DNA of 64,000 nt, from the NCBI RefSeq assembly GCF_018476905.1, contig NZ_JAHCVK010000003.1:124001-188000 (forward strand). The letters are read 5' to 3'. Both the position numbers and the translations under genes were made by a program. The DNA comes from Geomobilimonas luticola (GTDB taxonomy: Bacteria; Desulfobacterota; Desulfuromonadia; Geobacterales; Geobacteraceae). The notes beneath the pieces were generated by a model, which was given only the letters and a program-made list of their open reading frames with translations, had not been told where the DNA came from and did not search any database. Numbering within the stretch: the stretch's first letter is position 1; each line of letters starts with the position of its first letter. Shown piece by piece: positions 1-10,022 of this stretch.

Positions 1-64
1 GGGCGCCGTTGTGCTATAGTGCCGGTCGCCGTCCCCACTTTCCCTTCGCCCACCCGGAACTCCC

Positions 65-823
65 ATGACCATCTCCTACTGGCTCCTGCCGCTTCTCTTC
101 GCCACCGGCCTCGTCGCCGGGCTGGTGGATGCAATCGCCGGCGGCGGCGGGCTGATCACCCTTCCGGTGCTCCTCTGGACCGGCATCCCCCCCCAGTATG
201 CCCTCGGCACCAACAAGCTCCAGTCCACCTTCGGGTCGGGAAGCGCCATGGCCCACTTCGCCGGAGCCGGCACCATCACCCTCAAGGAGAGCCTGGAAGG
301 GATCGCCTTCACCGCCATCGGAGCCGCCGCCGGAGCGCTGACGGTGCAGCGCCTCGACCCCGGCTTTCTCAGGGGCATCATCCCCTTCCTCCTCCTCGCC
401 ATCGCCATCTACACCCTGCTGACCCCGCGCCTCGGGCTGGAGGACATCCATCCCCGCCTGGCCAAGTTCCCCTTCTACCTCTGCGGCGGGCTCGCCATCG
501 GTTTCTACGACGGGTTCTTCGGCCCCGGTACCGGCTCCTTCTGGGTGATCGCGCTCATGCTCGGCCTCGGCTACAACATGACCACCGCCACCGGCTACAC
601 CAAGGTGATGAACTTCACGAGCAACATCGTTTCCCTCGCCATGTTCATCCTCGGAGGGCACGTCTATTACACCGCCGGGCTGGTGATGGGGGTGGGGCAG
701 CTCATCGGCGCCCAGGTCGGCGCAGGCCTCGTCCTCTCCCGAGGGGCACGGTTCGTCCGACCGATCTTCATCACCATGTCCCTCGCCATCACCGCCAAGC
801 TCCTCTTCGATTACTACCGATAA
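65..823 (+). CDS. TSUP family (TauE/SafE, DUF81) membrane permease
   Basis: A 252-residue polytopic inner-membrane protein with about eight hydrophobic segments. The N-terminal glycine-rich loop (GLVDAIAGGGGLITLPVLL, residues 18-36) and the repeated second-half motif (GFYDGFFGPGTGSFW) are the two family signatures of the TSUP/YfcA-like group, which exports sulfite, sulfoacetate or other small anions. The substrate is not readable from sequence. The start is the first ATG of the frame, with only a weak GGAA upstream; a TATAGT hexamer at 14-19 could be its -10 box. It stands alone on the plus strand, with no neighbour that suggests a pathway. Confidence 0.88.
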   Translation: MTISYWLLPLLFATGLVAGLVDAIAGGGGLITLPVLLWTGIPPQYALGTNKLQSTFGSGSAMAHFAGAGTITLKESLEGIAFTAIGAAAGALTVQRLDPGFLRGIIPFLLLAIAIYTLLTPRLGLEDIHPRLAKFPFYLCGGLAIGFYDGFFGPGTGSFWVIALMLGLGYNMTTATGYTKVMNFTSNIVSLAMFILGGHVYYTAGLVMGVGQLIGAQVGAGLVLSRGARFVRPIFITMSLAITAKLLFDYYR

Positions 824-942
824 CGCCTCGTTATCCCCTTCCACTACTCAAGCTGTACATTCAAGTCTCGCAGCTCCCCTGCAGATGGTACGAACCGCAG
901 TATACTTGTATGATTGATAGAAACTGACGCATGATTCGCACG

Positions 943-959
943 CACCAGGTTTGCTGGTG
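943..959. repeat. Small hairpin between the TSUP gene and the thioredoxin fusion
   Basis: CACCAG, GTTTG loop, CTGGTG: a 6-bp perfect inverted repeat. A T-rich stretch follows some 20 bases later (978-988), so this is at best a weak terminator of the upstream gene. Nothing else recognisable lies in the 243-bp gap. Confidence 0.35.
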
Positions 960-1066
960 TGTACCTGCTTTCAGGCTGATTTTTCTTTGTCTCTGCGTCT
1001 AGCGTCTGCTTCTCTTTGCAGGTTGAATACGCCTGTTTCACTCTGCTCCGGACGGGATAGTTCGCC

Positions 1067-2326
1067 ATGAAACGGTTGGCACTGACAGTCGCGGCGATGG
1101 TTCTGGTTCTGCTGGGGGGCTTTTCTGCTGCCGGCTCCGCGGAACGTGGAGCTGTGGGAAAGGATGGGGGGAAGGTCGTTCTCTCATTTTTCTGGGGGGA
1201 AGGGTGCCCCCACTGCGCCCGGGCCAAACCGTTCCTGGAGGAACTTCAGCGCCGCTACCCGGCTCTCGTGGTCCGGGATTATGAGGTGATGGCACACCGG
1301 GAAAACCTGCCGCTCCTGGAAGATACGGCGAAACGTTACGGGGTGGAGGCGACCGGCGTCCCGATGATCTTCGTCGGCACCACAGTCATCGCCGGATTTT
1401 CGACGGAAAAGGGTGTGGAGATTGAGAACGCCGTGCAGAAAGAGTTGGTCGGTCTGAAGGGAGGAAAGAGCACGACAGGAACCGATACCGCTATCTACCT
1501 GCCGTTCATCGGGCGGCTTGAAGGGAGCGCCGTCTCCCTCCCCCTTTTCACCGTCATCATCGCCGCCGCCGACAGCTTCAACCCCTGCGCCTTCTTCGTC
1601 CTCTTCTTCCTCTTAAGCCTTTTGGTCCACGCCCGCTCCCGGAGCAGGATGCTCATCATCGGCGGGACCTTCGTCCTCTGCTCGGGGGTGGTCTATTTCC
1701 TCTTCATGGCGGCCTGGCTCAACCTCTTTCTCCTTGTCGGCCAGCTGCCCGCGGTGACCGTTGCGGCCGGGGTGATCGCCGTCGTCATCGCCCTCATCAA
1801 CATCAAGGATTTTTTCCTGTTCCACAAGGGAGTATCCCTCACCATCCCCGAAGAGGCGAAACCGAAGCTCTTCGCCCGGATGCGCGCCCTCCTGCGGGCA
1901 AGCGCCCTCCCTGCCATGCTCGCCGGCACGGTGGTGCTGGCCCTTGCCGCCAACAGCTACGAACTTCTCTGCACCGCCGGCTTCCCCATGGTCTACACCC
2001 GGGTCCTCACCCTCAACCACCTTACGCCGCTCCAGCACTACCTCTATCTGGCCCTCTACAACGGAGTTTACATGGTCCCCCTGGCGATCATAGTCGCACT
2101 GTTCGTCGTGACCCTGGGGGGGAGAAAGCTCACCGCGTGGGAAGGGCGGGTCCTCAAACTCATCTCCGGGACCATGATGCTCGCTCTCGGCACCGTGCTC
2201 CTGGTCGCCCCGAACCTCCTCAATAACGCCCTCGTCTCCATCGCGCTCCTTGTCGTCTCAGTTGCCGTAGCCGGAGTGGTCATCCTGGTGACGAAACGGG
2301 TGCGACCCGACCTGGCAAGAAACTGA
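1067..2326 (+). CDS. Exported thioredoxin-fold domain fused to a CcdA/DsbD-like membrane domain
   Basis: A 419-residue protein. Residues 1-25 look like a signal peptide. Residues 36-130 form a thioredoxin/glutaredoxin-like domain with the redox pair Cys47-Pro-His-Cys50 and a cis-proline region (GVPMIFVG, 97-104). Residues 155 to the end form about seven membrane helices carrying an NPC motif (Cys174) and a second Cys near 302, the paired intramembrane cysteines expected of CcdA/DsbD-type electron carriers. I infer a thiol-disulfide relay across the membrane. The domain order (thioredoxin first) is the reverse of the C-terminal thioredoxin in classical DsbD. It converges on the TPR gene with an 18-bp gap. 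Confidence 0.8.
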   Translation: MKRLALTVAAMVLVLLGGFSAAGSAERGAVGKDGGKVVLSFFWGEGCPHCARAKPFLEELQRRYPALVVRDYEVMAHRENLPLLEDTAKRYGVEATGVPMIFVGTTVIAGFSTEKGVEIENAVQKELVGLKGGKSTTGTDTAIYLPFIGRLEGSAVSLPLFTVIIAAADSFNPCAFFVLFFLLSLLVHARSRSRMLIIGGTFVLCSGVVYFLFMAAWLNLFLLVGQLPAVTVAAGVIAVVIALINIKDFFLFHKGVSLTIPEEAKPKLFARMRALLRASALPAMLAGTVVLALAANSYELLCTAGFPMVYTRVLTLNHLTPLQHYLYLALYNGVYMVPLAIIVALFVVTLGGRKLTAWEGRVLKLISGTMMLALGTVLLVAPNLLNNALVSIALLVVSVAVAGVVILVTKRVRPDLARN

Positions 2327-2344
2327 CCCCCTGCATCTTTCGAT

Positions 2345-2767
2345 CTATTTCTTCTCCTTGAGTTTCGCCAGGTTGTCGCAACCGTCCTTGTCCCCCAGGT
2401 CGCAGGCCTTCTTGAAGTCTGCCCGGGCCTTTTCCTTGTCCCCCTTGCCGATGAAAGCAACCCCACGGCTGTTGTACGCCTCCCCATACGCAGGCTTCAG
2501 GGCGACGGCCTTGCCGAGATCGGCAATGGCCTGGTCGTACTGGCTGTTCTGACGGTAGGCACGGCCACGGACAAAATAGAGCTCGGCAGAGTCTTTCTTG
2601 AGGGCAATCGCCCTGGTGTACTGCTCAATGGCCTGGGCATACTCCCCCTTTTTGTTGAATTCCACCCCCCGCCGGTACGGCTCCTTGAAATCGCCACCCG
2701 CAGCGGCGGCCAGGCCGGTCATACAGCAGAAGCTCCCCATCACCGCCACCATCCTGAAATGCACCAT
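2345..2767 (-). CDS. Exported tetratricopeptide-repeat protein
   Basis: A 140-residue protein. The start at 2767 follows GAGGAGGG with correct spacing; the longer upstream reading lacks a ribosome site. Residues 1-21 form a signal peptide with a cysteine pair (SFCCMTG), so lipidation is possible though the lipobox is imperfect. Three TPR units follow (roughly 25-60, 61-94, 95-125), each with the Y-x-R-G-x-A/F-Y pattern, then a Lys-rich tail. The C-terminal DxxGC...CDNLAKL resembles the last repeat of similar Geobacter and Desulfuromonas TPR proteins. Role: a protein-protein interaction scaffold outside the cytoplasm; no partner can be named. Confidence 0.82.
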   Translation of the reverse strand: MVHFRMVAVMGSFCCMTGLAAAAGGDFKEPYRRGVEFNKKGEYAQAIEQYTRAIALKKDSAELYFVRGRAYRQNSQYDQAIADLGKAVALKPAYGEAYNSRGVAFIGKGDKEKARADFKKACDLGDKDGCDNLAKLKEKK

Positions 2768-2816
2768 GGTATTCCCTCCTCGACATGCATTGGATTTAAC
2801 CACATAGGTTGATTGC

Positions 2817-4493
2817 TTACGCTTGGTCGACAAACGCCAGCCGGTATTCCCGTTCGAGCCGCTCCCGGCTCCCCCTGGCAATGAAATCCCAGGGAAGGAT
2901 CTCGTTCGGGGGGATGGTCCGGTACACCCAGCTGTCCGTATCGAACTGGAGCGCCTTGGCCGCCCGTTTCCAGCTTCCCGTCTCGTCCGCCTTGAGCAAC
3001 AGCGCCGCCATTCGTCGGTCCCCCCGGGAAAGAAGCGCCTGGAGGTAAGCCTCCCGCGGGCTTTCCATCTGGAGGCGGACGTTGGAAAGCCGTCCCACTG
3101 ACTTCTTGAGAAATTGCCCTTTCTTTTCCAGCGACTTCATGTCTTCCATGCCGCACCACTGGAAGGGGGTGAACGGCTTAGGGACGAAGGGGTTGACGGA
3201 GAGGACCACTTCGCCGAGGCGCCGGTTTGCCTTGGCCGCGGCAATGACCCGGGCGCGGATTTTCTCCACCAGGACAACCAGCTCCTCCAGGTCGGCCGTG
3301 GTTTCGGTCGGGAGGCCGATGATGAAATAGAGCTTCAGGTTGAGGATGTCGTTCCCGATGAGAAGGTCGCAGGCGGCCAGTATCTGATCCTCCGTGATAT
3401 CCTTCTTCACCAGGTTGCGCAGCCGCTGGGACCCCCCTTCCGGCGCCAGGGCCACGGTCTTGTGGCCGCTCGCCTTCAGGACCGCGATCATCTCCCCGTC
3501 AAGCTGGTCGAGACGCAGGGACGACACCGACACCTTCCCCCCCTCCTGGAGGATGAAACGGCAGAGCTCGCCGATCCCTTTGAAATCGGAAACCGCCGCT
3601 CCCACGAGACCCAGCTTTTGCCGCTCTTTCAGCCCGCGTCGCACCTGAACCTTGATCTCCTCCAGGGAACGCTGCCGGTAGGGGAGGTAGATGAAGCCCG
3701 CCGCGCAGAAGCGGCAGCCACGTGGACAGCCGCGGGAGAGTTCGATGAGGTACATGTCGGCAAACTCGGTCCGGGGAGTGAGGAGTTCGGAGGTGGTGGC
3801 GTGCCGGTCCAGTTCCCCCAGCCACTGCCGCTCCACCAGCTCCGGCGCACCGGCCAGGGGGCGTCGTGTCACAATCCGCAGCCCGTCATATTCCAGCTCA
3901 TGGAGGGAGGGAACGTAGATGCCGGGAAGCCGGGCGGCCCGGGCCAGCAATTCTTGCCGCCCCTCGCCCGCACCGCTCCGGAGCAGATCGAGAAGGGTCG
4001 GCAGAAGCGGCTCCGCCTCACCGATGCAGACCAGGTCGAGAAAATCGGCCACCGGCTCCGGGTTGAGGAACAGCGCCGCTCCACCCGCCATCACGAGGGG
4101 ATGGGAACCGTCCCGCTCCTGCGCCAGCGGCGGTATCCCCGCCAGGCGGAAGATGGCCGGCATGTTGAGGTAGTCGCTCTCGAAGGAAACGGAAAAGGCG
4201 ATGACGTGGAAGTCGGTGAGGGGGCGCTGGGACTCCAGGGAGAGGAGGGGGGTGCGGGACTTTTCGTACTCGGCAAGGTCATCGGGATCGGGAAGGAAGG
4301 CCCGCTCGCAGACCACGTCCGGATGGGCGTTCAGCTGGGAATGCACCGCCTGGAGGCCGAGATTGCTCATGGCTGTGTAATAGCGGTTGGGGTAGACGAG
4401 GCAGACCGTCAGCTTCCCCCCCCAGCCACGGGGCGATGCGCCCTCTTCCTCGGCCAGGAGCCGGCGGTATTTTTCGACTATTTTCCAGGACAT
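2817..4493 (-). CDS. B12-binding-type radical SAM protein
   Basis: A 558-residue protein starting at MSWKIVEKYR. The N-terminal 200 residues are laid out like a cobalamin-binding Rossmann region. The radical SAM core begins with SRGCPRGCRFC, giving the CxxxCxxC cluster ligands Cys256, Cys260 and Cys263. Other core motifs are visible: a glycine-rich SAM-contact strand (LAPEGGSQRLRN) and KLYFIIGLPTET. This matches large radical SAM enzymes of COG1032 with no assigned substrate. I chose 4493 because residues upstream in the same frame are Pro/Leu-rich and unlike the family; no strong ribosome site is seen. It could be a methyltransferase or methylthiotransferase; I would not specify. Confidence 0.85.
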   Translation of the reverse strand: MSWKIVEKYRRLLAEEEGASPRGWGGKLTVCLVYPNRYYTAMSNLGLQAVHSQLNAHPDVVCERAFLPDPDDLAEYEKSRTPLLSLESQRPLTDFHVIAFSVSFESDYLNMPAIFRLAGIPPLAQERDGSHPLVMAGGAALFLNPEPVADFLDLVCIGEAEPLLPTLLDLLRSGAGEGRQELLARAARLPGIYVPSLHELEYDGLRIVTRRPLAGAPELVERQWLGELDRHATTSELLTPRTEFADMYLIELSRGCPRGCRFCAAGFIYLPYRQRSLEEIKVQVRRGLKERQKLGLVGAAVSDFKGIGELCRFILQEGGKVSVSSLRLDQLDGEMIAVLKASGHKTVALAPEGGSQRLRNLVKKDITEDQILAACDLLIGNDILNLKLYFIIGLPTETTADLEELVVLVEKIRARVIAAAKANRRLGEVVLSVNPFVPKPFTPFQWCGMEDMKSLEKKGQFLKKSVGRLSNVRLQMESPREAYLQALLSRGDRRMAALLLKADETGSWKRAAKALQFDTDSWVYRTIPPNEILPWDFIARGSRERLEREYRLAFVDQA

Positions 4494-4532
4494 GGGAAAA
4501 ACGTACCACGAAACAGAAGGGGAACAAAGGGG

Positions 4533-4577
4533 AAAAAGACCCGGCCCCCCATGGAGGGGGAAAAACGGAGGGCCGGG
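4533..4577 (-). terminator. Rho-independent terminator behind the dcw cluster
   Basis: On the minus strand CCCGGCCCTCC pairs with GGGGGGCCGGG (10 of 11 positions, 4567-4577 with 4540-4550), followed by TCTTTTT. It lies downstream of ftsZ and upstream of the radical SAM start, so it probably ends the long division-gene transcript. The rest of 4578-4690 is AT-richer and holds no gene. Confidence 0.6.
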
Positions 4578-4690
4578 CAGGGAAAGCCTCGCCGGCGGCA
4601 GGGGGACCACCGCCGGTCAGAACGCGTTACACGAACCTACTGCCAATAAATTACAAAATTCATCACCAGTGCATATTTCACAGCACCAGC

Positions 4691-4808
4691 GGAACGCGAT
4701 TTTTTCGTTAGGGCAAGGCTGTCGAGGGAGCGCGCGGAGGCGTAGCCCAGCTACGCCGCACAAGAAAACCCGAAGACTTACGCAGCCCTGGCGGAAAAGG
4801 CGCGTTCC
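4691..4808. repeat. Structured intergenic repeat, copy A (downstream of ftsZ)
   Basis: A 118-bp imperfect palindrome. The ends are GGAACGCG and CGCGTTCC; inner arms TTTTTTCG / CGGAAAA and AGGGC / GCCCT; the centre is GGCGTAGC-CCA-GCTACGCC. It shares its centre and inner arms with copies at 24486, 38105, 39547, 40324 and 42654. It ends 7 bases from the ftsZ stop codon. It has no coding potential. Confidence 0.85.
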
Positions 4809-4815
4809 TCAACCG

Positions 4816-5973
4816 CTAGTCGACGGACTTGCGGAGAAATGTCGGAATATCGTACTGCTCCTCCTCATCCATGAAAAAGCTGTTCTGCCGCGCGATCCCC
4901 TGCCGCTGGTGCTTCTCGCGGATGAACGTCGGGATCTCCCGGTTGATTTCACTGACCCGGGGGGTCATGGTCGCCACATTCTCCTTCAGCTCCTGGCGGC
5001 TCTTCTGCACGTCGAACCGGTCACCGAAGCCGGTGGCTATGGCGGTCACCTTGATGGTGTCGGTCAGTGACTCGTCGATGACCACGCCGATGATGATGTT
5101 GGCGTCCTCGTGGACCTTCTCGTGGATGATCCGGTTGACGGCGTCGAAGTCGTCCATGGTCATGGAGGAAGAACCGGAGATGTTCACGAGCACCCCTTTG
5201 GCGCCTGAGATATCGATATCTTCCAGAAGCGGGCTGGATATCGCCTTGGTGGCCGCTTCCGCAGCCCGGTTGTCGCCGGTGGCGACACCGATACCCATCA
5301 TGGCCATGCCGCGCTCGCTCATGATCGCCTTGACGTCGGCAAAGTCCACGTTGATGAAGCCGGAGGCGGTGATGAGGTCGGAAATACCCTGAACCGCCTG
5401 GCGCAGCACGTCATCGGACGGCTTGAACGCATCGAGAATGGTCATGGACTTCCCGGCGAGACCCAGAAGCCGGTCATTGGGGATGACGATGAGGGAGTCA
5501 ACGTGCTTCTTCAGCTCCCGGATACCCTCTTCCGCCTTGGCCAGACGCTGCTTGCCTTCGCGGGAGAACGGCTTGGTCACCACACCGACGGTCAGCGCGC
5601 CCACTTCCCTCGCCACTTCGGCGATGACCGGCGCCGCACCGGTACCGGTACCGCCACCCATTCCGGCGGCGATGAAGATCATGTCTGCGCCCTTAAGCGC
5701 TTCCACCATCCGCTCCCGGTCTTCCATGGCCGCATCGCGCCCCACGTTCGGATTCGCACCGGCGCCGAGCCCCTTGGTCAGCTGGCCGCCGAGCTGGATC
5801 TTGGATGGCGCCTTGGCGTTTCTGAGCGACTGGGCATCGGTGTTGGCGACAATGAAGTCCACCCCGTTCATGCTGCAGCTGATCATGGTGTTGACCGCGT
5901 TCCCCCCGCCGCCCCCAACCCCGATCACCTTGATTTTCGCGCTCTGGTCAATGCTCTCATCGAATTCAAACAT
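4816..5973 (-). CDS. ftsZ: Cell division protein FtsZ
   Basis: A 385-residue tubulin-like GTPase that polymerises into the division ring. The GTP-binding loop GGGTGTG lies at about 106-112 and the nucleotide-contact GGGGGNAVN at 20-28; the T7 catalytic loop region and the C-terminal domain follow. The extreme C terminus (DIPTFLRKS) is the conserved tail that binds FtsA and other partners. Length is normal. It is the last gene of the dcw cluster, 85 bp behind ftsA, and is followed by repeat copy A and a terminator. Confidence 0.99.
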   Translation of the reverse strand: MFEFDESIDQSAKIKVIGVGGGGGNAVNTMISCSMNGVDFIVANTDAQSLRNAKAPSKIQLGGQLTKGLGAGANPNVGRDAAMEDRERMVEALKGADMIFIAAGMGGGTGTGAAPVIAEVAREVGALTVGVVTKPFSREGKQRLAKAEEGIRELKKHVDSLIVIPNDRLLGLAGKSMTILDAFKPSDDVLRQAVQGISDLITASGFINVDFADVKAIMSERGMAMMGIGVATGDNRAAEAATKAISSPLLEDIDISGAKGVLVNISGSSSMTMDDFDAVNRIIHEKVHEDANIIIGVVIDESLTDTIKVTAIATGFGDRFDVQKSRQELKENVATMTPRVSEINREIPTFIREKHQRQGIARQNSFFMDEEEQYDIPTFLRKSVD

Positions 5974-6058
5974 GTTACTTCCCCCTTTCTTGTGGTGCTC
6001 CCCATTGAATTGATTAATGCCAACTGATCACGAAACGTCGATACCGCGACGTTTCCCC

Positions 6059-7297
6059 CTAGAAAAATTCACCGAACCACTCTTTCATCCTCCTGCTCAC
6101 CCTCCGGAACAGGTTCTCGTCGGTCTGGGACGTGGGGAACTCGCGGATCCCCACGTTCTTGCTGCCGTAAACCACGAGCCCCACGCCGGTAGCGTAGACC
6201 GGCGAGTTGACCACATCCACCAGACCGCCGATCTGCTGGGGGACGCCGCGGCGTACCGGCAGATTGAAGACCTGCTCCGCCAGTTCGGGCATCCCCTGGA
6301 GAATGGTGCTCCCGCCGGTGATGACCACGCCGGAGGCGATGAGGTCCTCGAAACCGCTCTTTACGATCTCACGGTTGACCAGGGTGAATATCTCCTCCAC
6401 CCGCGGCTCCAGGATCTCGGCCAGAAGCTGCCGCGACAGGATACGCGGTTTGCGCCCTCCCACGCTCGGCACCTCGATGGTCTCGTCCTTCCCCACCAGC
6501 GAGGCGAGGCAGCAACCGTACTTCTGCTTGATCTTCTCCGCTTCCGCCATGGGGGTTCTGAGCCCCACCGCGATGTCGTTGGTGAGGTGGTTCCCCCCCA
6601 GGGAGAGGACCGACGTATGCTTGATGGCACCGTCCACGAAGATGGCGATGTCGGTGGTGCCGCCGCCGATGTCCACTAGGGCCACCCCCAGCTCCTTCTC
6701 GTCGGCGGAGAGAACCGCCTCGGAGGAAGCCAGCTGCTCAAGGACGATATCGGCCACGTCAAGACCGGCCCGGTTGCATGACTTGATGATGTTCTGGGCG
6801 CTCGCCACCGCGCCGGTAACGATGTGGACCTTTGCCTCCAGCCGGACCCCGCTCATGCCGAGGGGCTCGCGGATGCCGTCCTGATCGTCGATGATGAACT
6901 CCTGGGGGAGAATGTGGATCACTTCCCGGTCCATGGGGATGGCGATCGCCTTGGCGGCGTCGATGACCCTCTTCACGTCCTCCGGCGACACCTCGCGGTT
7001 CTTGATGGCGATGATCCCCTGGGAGTTGAACCCCTTGATGTGCCCTCCGGCGATACCGGCGTACACCGACTTGATCTCGCAGCCGGCCATGAGTTCCGCC
7101 TCTTCCACCGCCTTCTTGATGGAGGCGACGGTACTCTCGATGTTGATGACCACACCCTTGCGCAGTCCCCGCGACGGACTGGTGCCGATACCGATGATAT
7201 CGAGCCCGTCCTCCGACAGATTGCCGACGATGGCGCAGATTTTCGTGGTCCCGATGTCGAGACCCACGATGATGTTGTCCCGTCTCCCTGAAGTCAT
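6059..7297 (-). CDS. ftsA: Cell division protein FtsA
   Basis: A 412-residue actin-like ATPase that tethers FtsZ to the membrane. The phosphate-1 motif (VGLDIGTTKICAIVG, 11-25) and phosphate-2 motif (ALVDIGGGTTDIAIF) are clear. The C-terminal segment SRRMKEWFGEFF is the amphipathic membrane-targeting helix. It lies 12 bp behind ftsQ and just ahead of ftsZ, the standard order. Confidence 0.98.
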   Translation of the reverse strand: MTSGRRDNIIVGLDIGTTKICAIVGNLSEDGLDIIGIGTSPSRGLRKGVVINIESTVASIKKAVEEAELMAGCEIKSVYAGIAGGHIKGFNSQGIIAIKNREVSPEDVKRVIDAAKAIAIPMDREVIHILPQEFIIDDQDGIREPLGMSGVRLEAKVHIVTGAVASAQNIIKSCNRAGLDVADIVLEQLASSEAVLSADEKELGVALVDIGGGTTDIAIFVDGAIKHTSVLSLGGNHLTNDIAVGLRTPMAEAEKIKQKYGCCLASLVGKDETIEVPSVGGRKPRILSRQLLAEILEPRVEEIFTLVNREIVKSGFEDLIASGVVITGGSTILQGMPELAEQVFNLPVRRGVPQQIGGLVDVVNSPVYATGVGLVVYGSKNVGIREFPTSQTDENLFRRVSRRMKEWFGEFF

Positions 7298-7309
7298 GTT
7301 ATCCCCCCC

Positions 7310-8131
7310 TTATCCCTTTTTAACGATGATCTTGTCGTTGTAGTCCAGGTCTATGTACTGCAGGCTGGGCAGCTGGGCCCGCAGGTCGCCGTAAATCCTC
7401 GCCAGCCGCGCCAGCTTGTCAGCGTGGGATCCGTTCCCCAGCCGGACCGGCACCCCCCCCTGGGCCGTGAAGAGGGTATACCCGAATCCCTTGTCGAAAT
7501 GGATCTCCGACACATCCTCCAGGCGGAACACCGCCCCCTTGCCGAGCATTCCCATCAGCTCGATGGCTCCCTGGAGTGCGGCCTTGCTCCCGGCAGGGTC
7601 CCTGCTCAGGTCGTCCTCCGTGACGCCGGTAACGACGGGATAATCGAGGCGGTCACCGACGGTGAGTGGCTTGAAGACATCGCCCCGTTTGTCCAGGTAG
7701 TAGAGAAACCCCATGTTGATGACCGCCACCGGCTCCCGTTCGGCTATTTCAATGGCCAGGGTATGGGGGAAATAGCGCCGGACCTTGACACTTTCGACCC
7801 AGGGGTTTTTTGCCAGCATTTCGCCGATGCGCCGCAACCGCAATCCGAGCATCTCGTCGCCCGGTTTAACCCCGGCCTGGTCGATGACCTCGTCCCTCGT
7901 CAACCGGCTGAGGGGGGAAACCTCTATCCGCTCCAGGCGGAGAAACGTGGCCCGGGACACCACGCCGTGGATCTGATAGACGATTACCACGACCAGCGCC
8001 CCCGCCAGGACGATGCCCCCTGCCCGGGCTACCTTCTTGAAGATGGCCCGGAAGTTTATGGGGGGCCGGGGCGGCTTTTTCAGCCGGTTCTTCGGCGCCA
8101 CCTTCGGTTTTTTTTTGTGCAGGTCACGCAT
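7310..8131 (-). CDS. ftsQ: Cell division protein FtsQ
   Basis: A 273-residue bitopic protein. The cytoplasmic N terminus is very basic (residues 1-30, Lys/Pro/Arg-rich), then one membrane span at about 36-55. The POTRA domain follows ([19 protein letters not shown] ... [19 protein letters not shown]), then the FtsQ beta domain. It bridges the early ring to FtsL/FtsB and the septal synthase. It sits 24 bp after ddl, as in most dcw clusters. Confidence 0.95.
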   Translation of the reverse strand: MRDLHKKKPKVAPKNRLKKPPRPPINFRAIFKKVARAGGIVLAGALVVVIVYQIHGVVSRATFLRLERIEVSPLSRLTRDEVIDQAGVKPGDEMLGLRLRRIGEMLAKNPWVESVKVRRYFPHTLAIEIAEREPVAVINMGFLYYLDKRGDVFKPLTVGDRLDYPVVTGVTEDDLSRDPAGSKAALQGAIELMGMLGKGAVFRLEDVSEIHFDKGFGYTLFTAQGGVPVRLGNGSHADKLARLARIYGDLRAQLPSLQYIDLDYNDKIIVKKG

Positions 8132-8155
8132 AGTCAGTCACGAAAGGCAAACCCT

Positions 8156-9091
8156 CTACCCGTTTATTTTCTGGGCGGCGCCGCAGGCTATCCGCTCGAC
8201 CAGCTCTCCGAATCCGATTCCCGCCTCTTTCTGGGCAATTTCCGGGAGGAGGGAAAGGGCCGTCATCCCCGGCAGGGTGTTCACCTCCAGGAGATAGCAT
8301 TCCCCCGCTTCCGTCACCAGGAAATCGACCCGGCTGTATCCTGAACACCCCAGGGCACGGTGGGCAGCCTCCCCCTGGGCAAGCAGGCGAAGGTACAGTT
8401 CGGGAGGGAGGACGGGGGGGCAGATATGTTCCGCCATCCCCTCCGTGTACTTGGCCTCGAAATCGTAAAACTCGTTCTTCGGCACGATCTCGATGGCACC
8501 CATGGCATGGTCGTCCAGGATGCCGACCTGGATCTCCCGCCCCTTGATGAACTGCTCTACGAGGATTTCCTCGTCGTAGCGAAATGCCTCGGCAAAGGCT
8601 GCCGGCAGGCTCTCCACCTGCTTGACGATGCTTACCCCGACCGATGACCCCTCCTGGGAGGGCTTCACCACGAGGGGGAACCCGAAGTCGAGTCCCGCGA
8701 GCTCCAACTCCTCCCCTCGCCGCAGTACCCGGTACGATGCCACGGTCAGGCCGCTTGCGGCAAAGACCTGCTTGGCGAATATCTTGTTCATGGCCAGGGC
8801 GCTCGCCAGGACACCGGAACCGGTATAGGGAATCCCCATCAGCTCCAGCAGCCCCTGCACCGCCCCGTCCTCGCCGTAGCGGCCATGGAGGCAGATAAAC
8901 GCCACCTCAATCCGCTCCCGCTCCAGGGCTTTCGCCAGATCGCGCCCCACGTCGATGGTGACGGCATTGTAGCCCTGGTCCTGAAGGGCGCCATGGACCG
9001 CTGCGCCGCTTTTCAGGGACACCTCCCGTTCGGCGGAAAGCCCGCCATACAGGACACCGATCTTCTTATTTTTCAAGTCATCTTTCGTCAT
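8156..9091 (-). CDS. ddl: D-alanine--D-alanine ligase
   Basis: A 311-residue ATP-grasp enzyme that joins two D-Ala for the peptidoglycan stem peptide. The start [25 protein letters not shown] is chosen over a much longer frame because the family begins with this GGxSxEREVS motif. The loop [19 protein letters not shown], the ATP-grasp [12 protein letters not shown] and the metal-binding [10 protein letters not shown] are present. It lies between murB (22 bp) and ftsQ. Confidence 0.96.
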   Translation of the reverse strand: MTKDDLKNKKIGVLYGGLSAEREVSLKSGAAVHGALQDQGYNAVTIDVGRDLAKALERERIEVAFICLHGRYGEDGAVQGLLELMGIPYTGSGVLASALAMNKIFAKQVFAASGLTVASYRVLRRGEELELAGLDFGFPLVVKPSQEGSSVGVSIVKQVESLPAAFAEAFRYDEEILVEQFIKGREIQVGILDDHAMGAIEIVPKNEFYDFEAKYTEGMAEHICPPVLPPELYLRLLAQGEAAHRALGCSGYSRVDFLVTEAGECYLLEVNTLPGMTALSLLPEIAQKEAGIGFGELVERIACGAAQKING

Positions 9092-9113
9092 AGGTTGTAC
9101 CAGTCCCCAGTCA

Positions 9114-10022
9114 CTACTCCCCATCTTCCCCGACGATCCGCACTTCCTCTTCCAGCTCGACCCCGCACTGTTCCTTGACCCGCTCCTTGATGACCCGCGC
9201 CAGTTCGAGAAAATCGGCGGCGGTCGCCCCGCCGGCGTTGACGAGGAAATTGGTGTGGACTTCGGAGACCTGCGCTCCCCCCACCCGGTATCCCCGCAGG
9301 CCTGCCCGGTCGATAAGGCGCCACGCCTGCTCGCCGGTGGGATTCTTGAAGAACGACCCCGCGTTGGGATGGCCGACGTTCTGATGCTGGCGGCGATGGG
9401 CCAGGTAGCTGTCGATCCGCTCTGCAAGTGCCGCCGGGTCGCCGGTGGCCAGTTGCAGCCGCGCTCCGAGGATGATCTCGCCGGACGCCAGTTCCAGGTG
9501 GCGGTATCCGTAACGGAGTTCGCTCCGTTCCGTCGTGACGACCGTCCCCTCCCTGAGGGTGGTGAGGCTCACCACCAGCTCCAGGATCGCCCCACCATGG
9601 GCACCGGCGTTCATGGCAAGGGCGCCGCCCATGCTCCCCGGGATGCCGGCGAGAAACTCCGCCCCGGACAGTCCCCGTTCCCGGCAGAAGTTTACCAGCT
9701 GCCGGTTGGTCACCCCCGCCTCCACGTCGGCCCGATTGCCGGGGAGCTGTTCCAGGGCCATCAGCCGGGCCAGGGAGATGACCGCACCGCGGAAGCCGCC
9801 GTCCCGCACCAGCAGGTTGTAGCCGCCGCCGATGACCAGGTAGGGGGTCGTCTGCCCGGCAAGGAGCGTCATCAGCACCTGCAGGTCGTCCCGGTCATCC
9901 GGAACGGCAAAGATGTCGGCCGCCCCCCCCACTTTCAGGGAGGTATGCCGGGACAGTGGCTCCCTTTCGAGTACCTGGCCGCGCAGCCTCTCCCGCAGGA
10001 GGGTCGCCAGCCCGCTTGTCAA
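9114..10022 (-). CDS. murB: UDP-N-acetylenolpyruvoylglucosamine reductase
   Basis: A 302-residue FAD enzyme reducing enolpyruvyl-UDP-GlcNAc to UDP-MurNAc. FAD-binding motifs: [13 protein letters not shown] and [15 protein letters not shown]. The catalytic serine region GSFFKNP and the late acidic residue in [12 protein letters not shown] are visible. No ATG is suitably placed. I place the start at a TTG whose last bases form the murC stop (TTGA overlap), preceded by AGGAAG; this gives the normal family N terminus. Translation is therefore probably coupled to murC. Confidence 0.93.
   Translation of the reverse strand: MTSGLATLLRERLRGQVLEREPLSRHTSLKVGGAADIFAVPDDRDDLQVLMTLLAGQTTPYLVIGGGYNLLVRDGGFRGAVISLARLMALEQLPGNRADVEAGVTNRQLVNFCRERGLSGAEFLAGIPGSMGGALAMNAGAHGGAILELVVSLTTLREGTVVTTERSELRYGYRHLELASGEIILGARLQLATGDPAALAERIDSYLAHRRQHQNVGHPNAGSFFKNPTGEQAWRLIDRAGLRGYRVGGAQVSEVHTNFLVNAGGATAADFLELARVIKERVKEQCGVELEEEVRIVGEDGE

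Noticed and set aside
844-1227. Minus-strand frame of 127 codons between the TSUP and thioredoxin-fusion genes
   Set aside because: Half of it is antisense to the thioredoxin-fusion gene, with low-complexity composition and no ribosome site.
3114-4649. 511-codon plus-strand open frame opposite the radical SAM gene
   Set aside because: Antisense to a gene with intact CxxxCxxC and other core motifs; no independent support.
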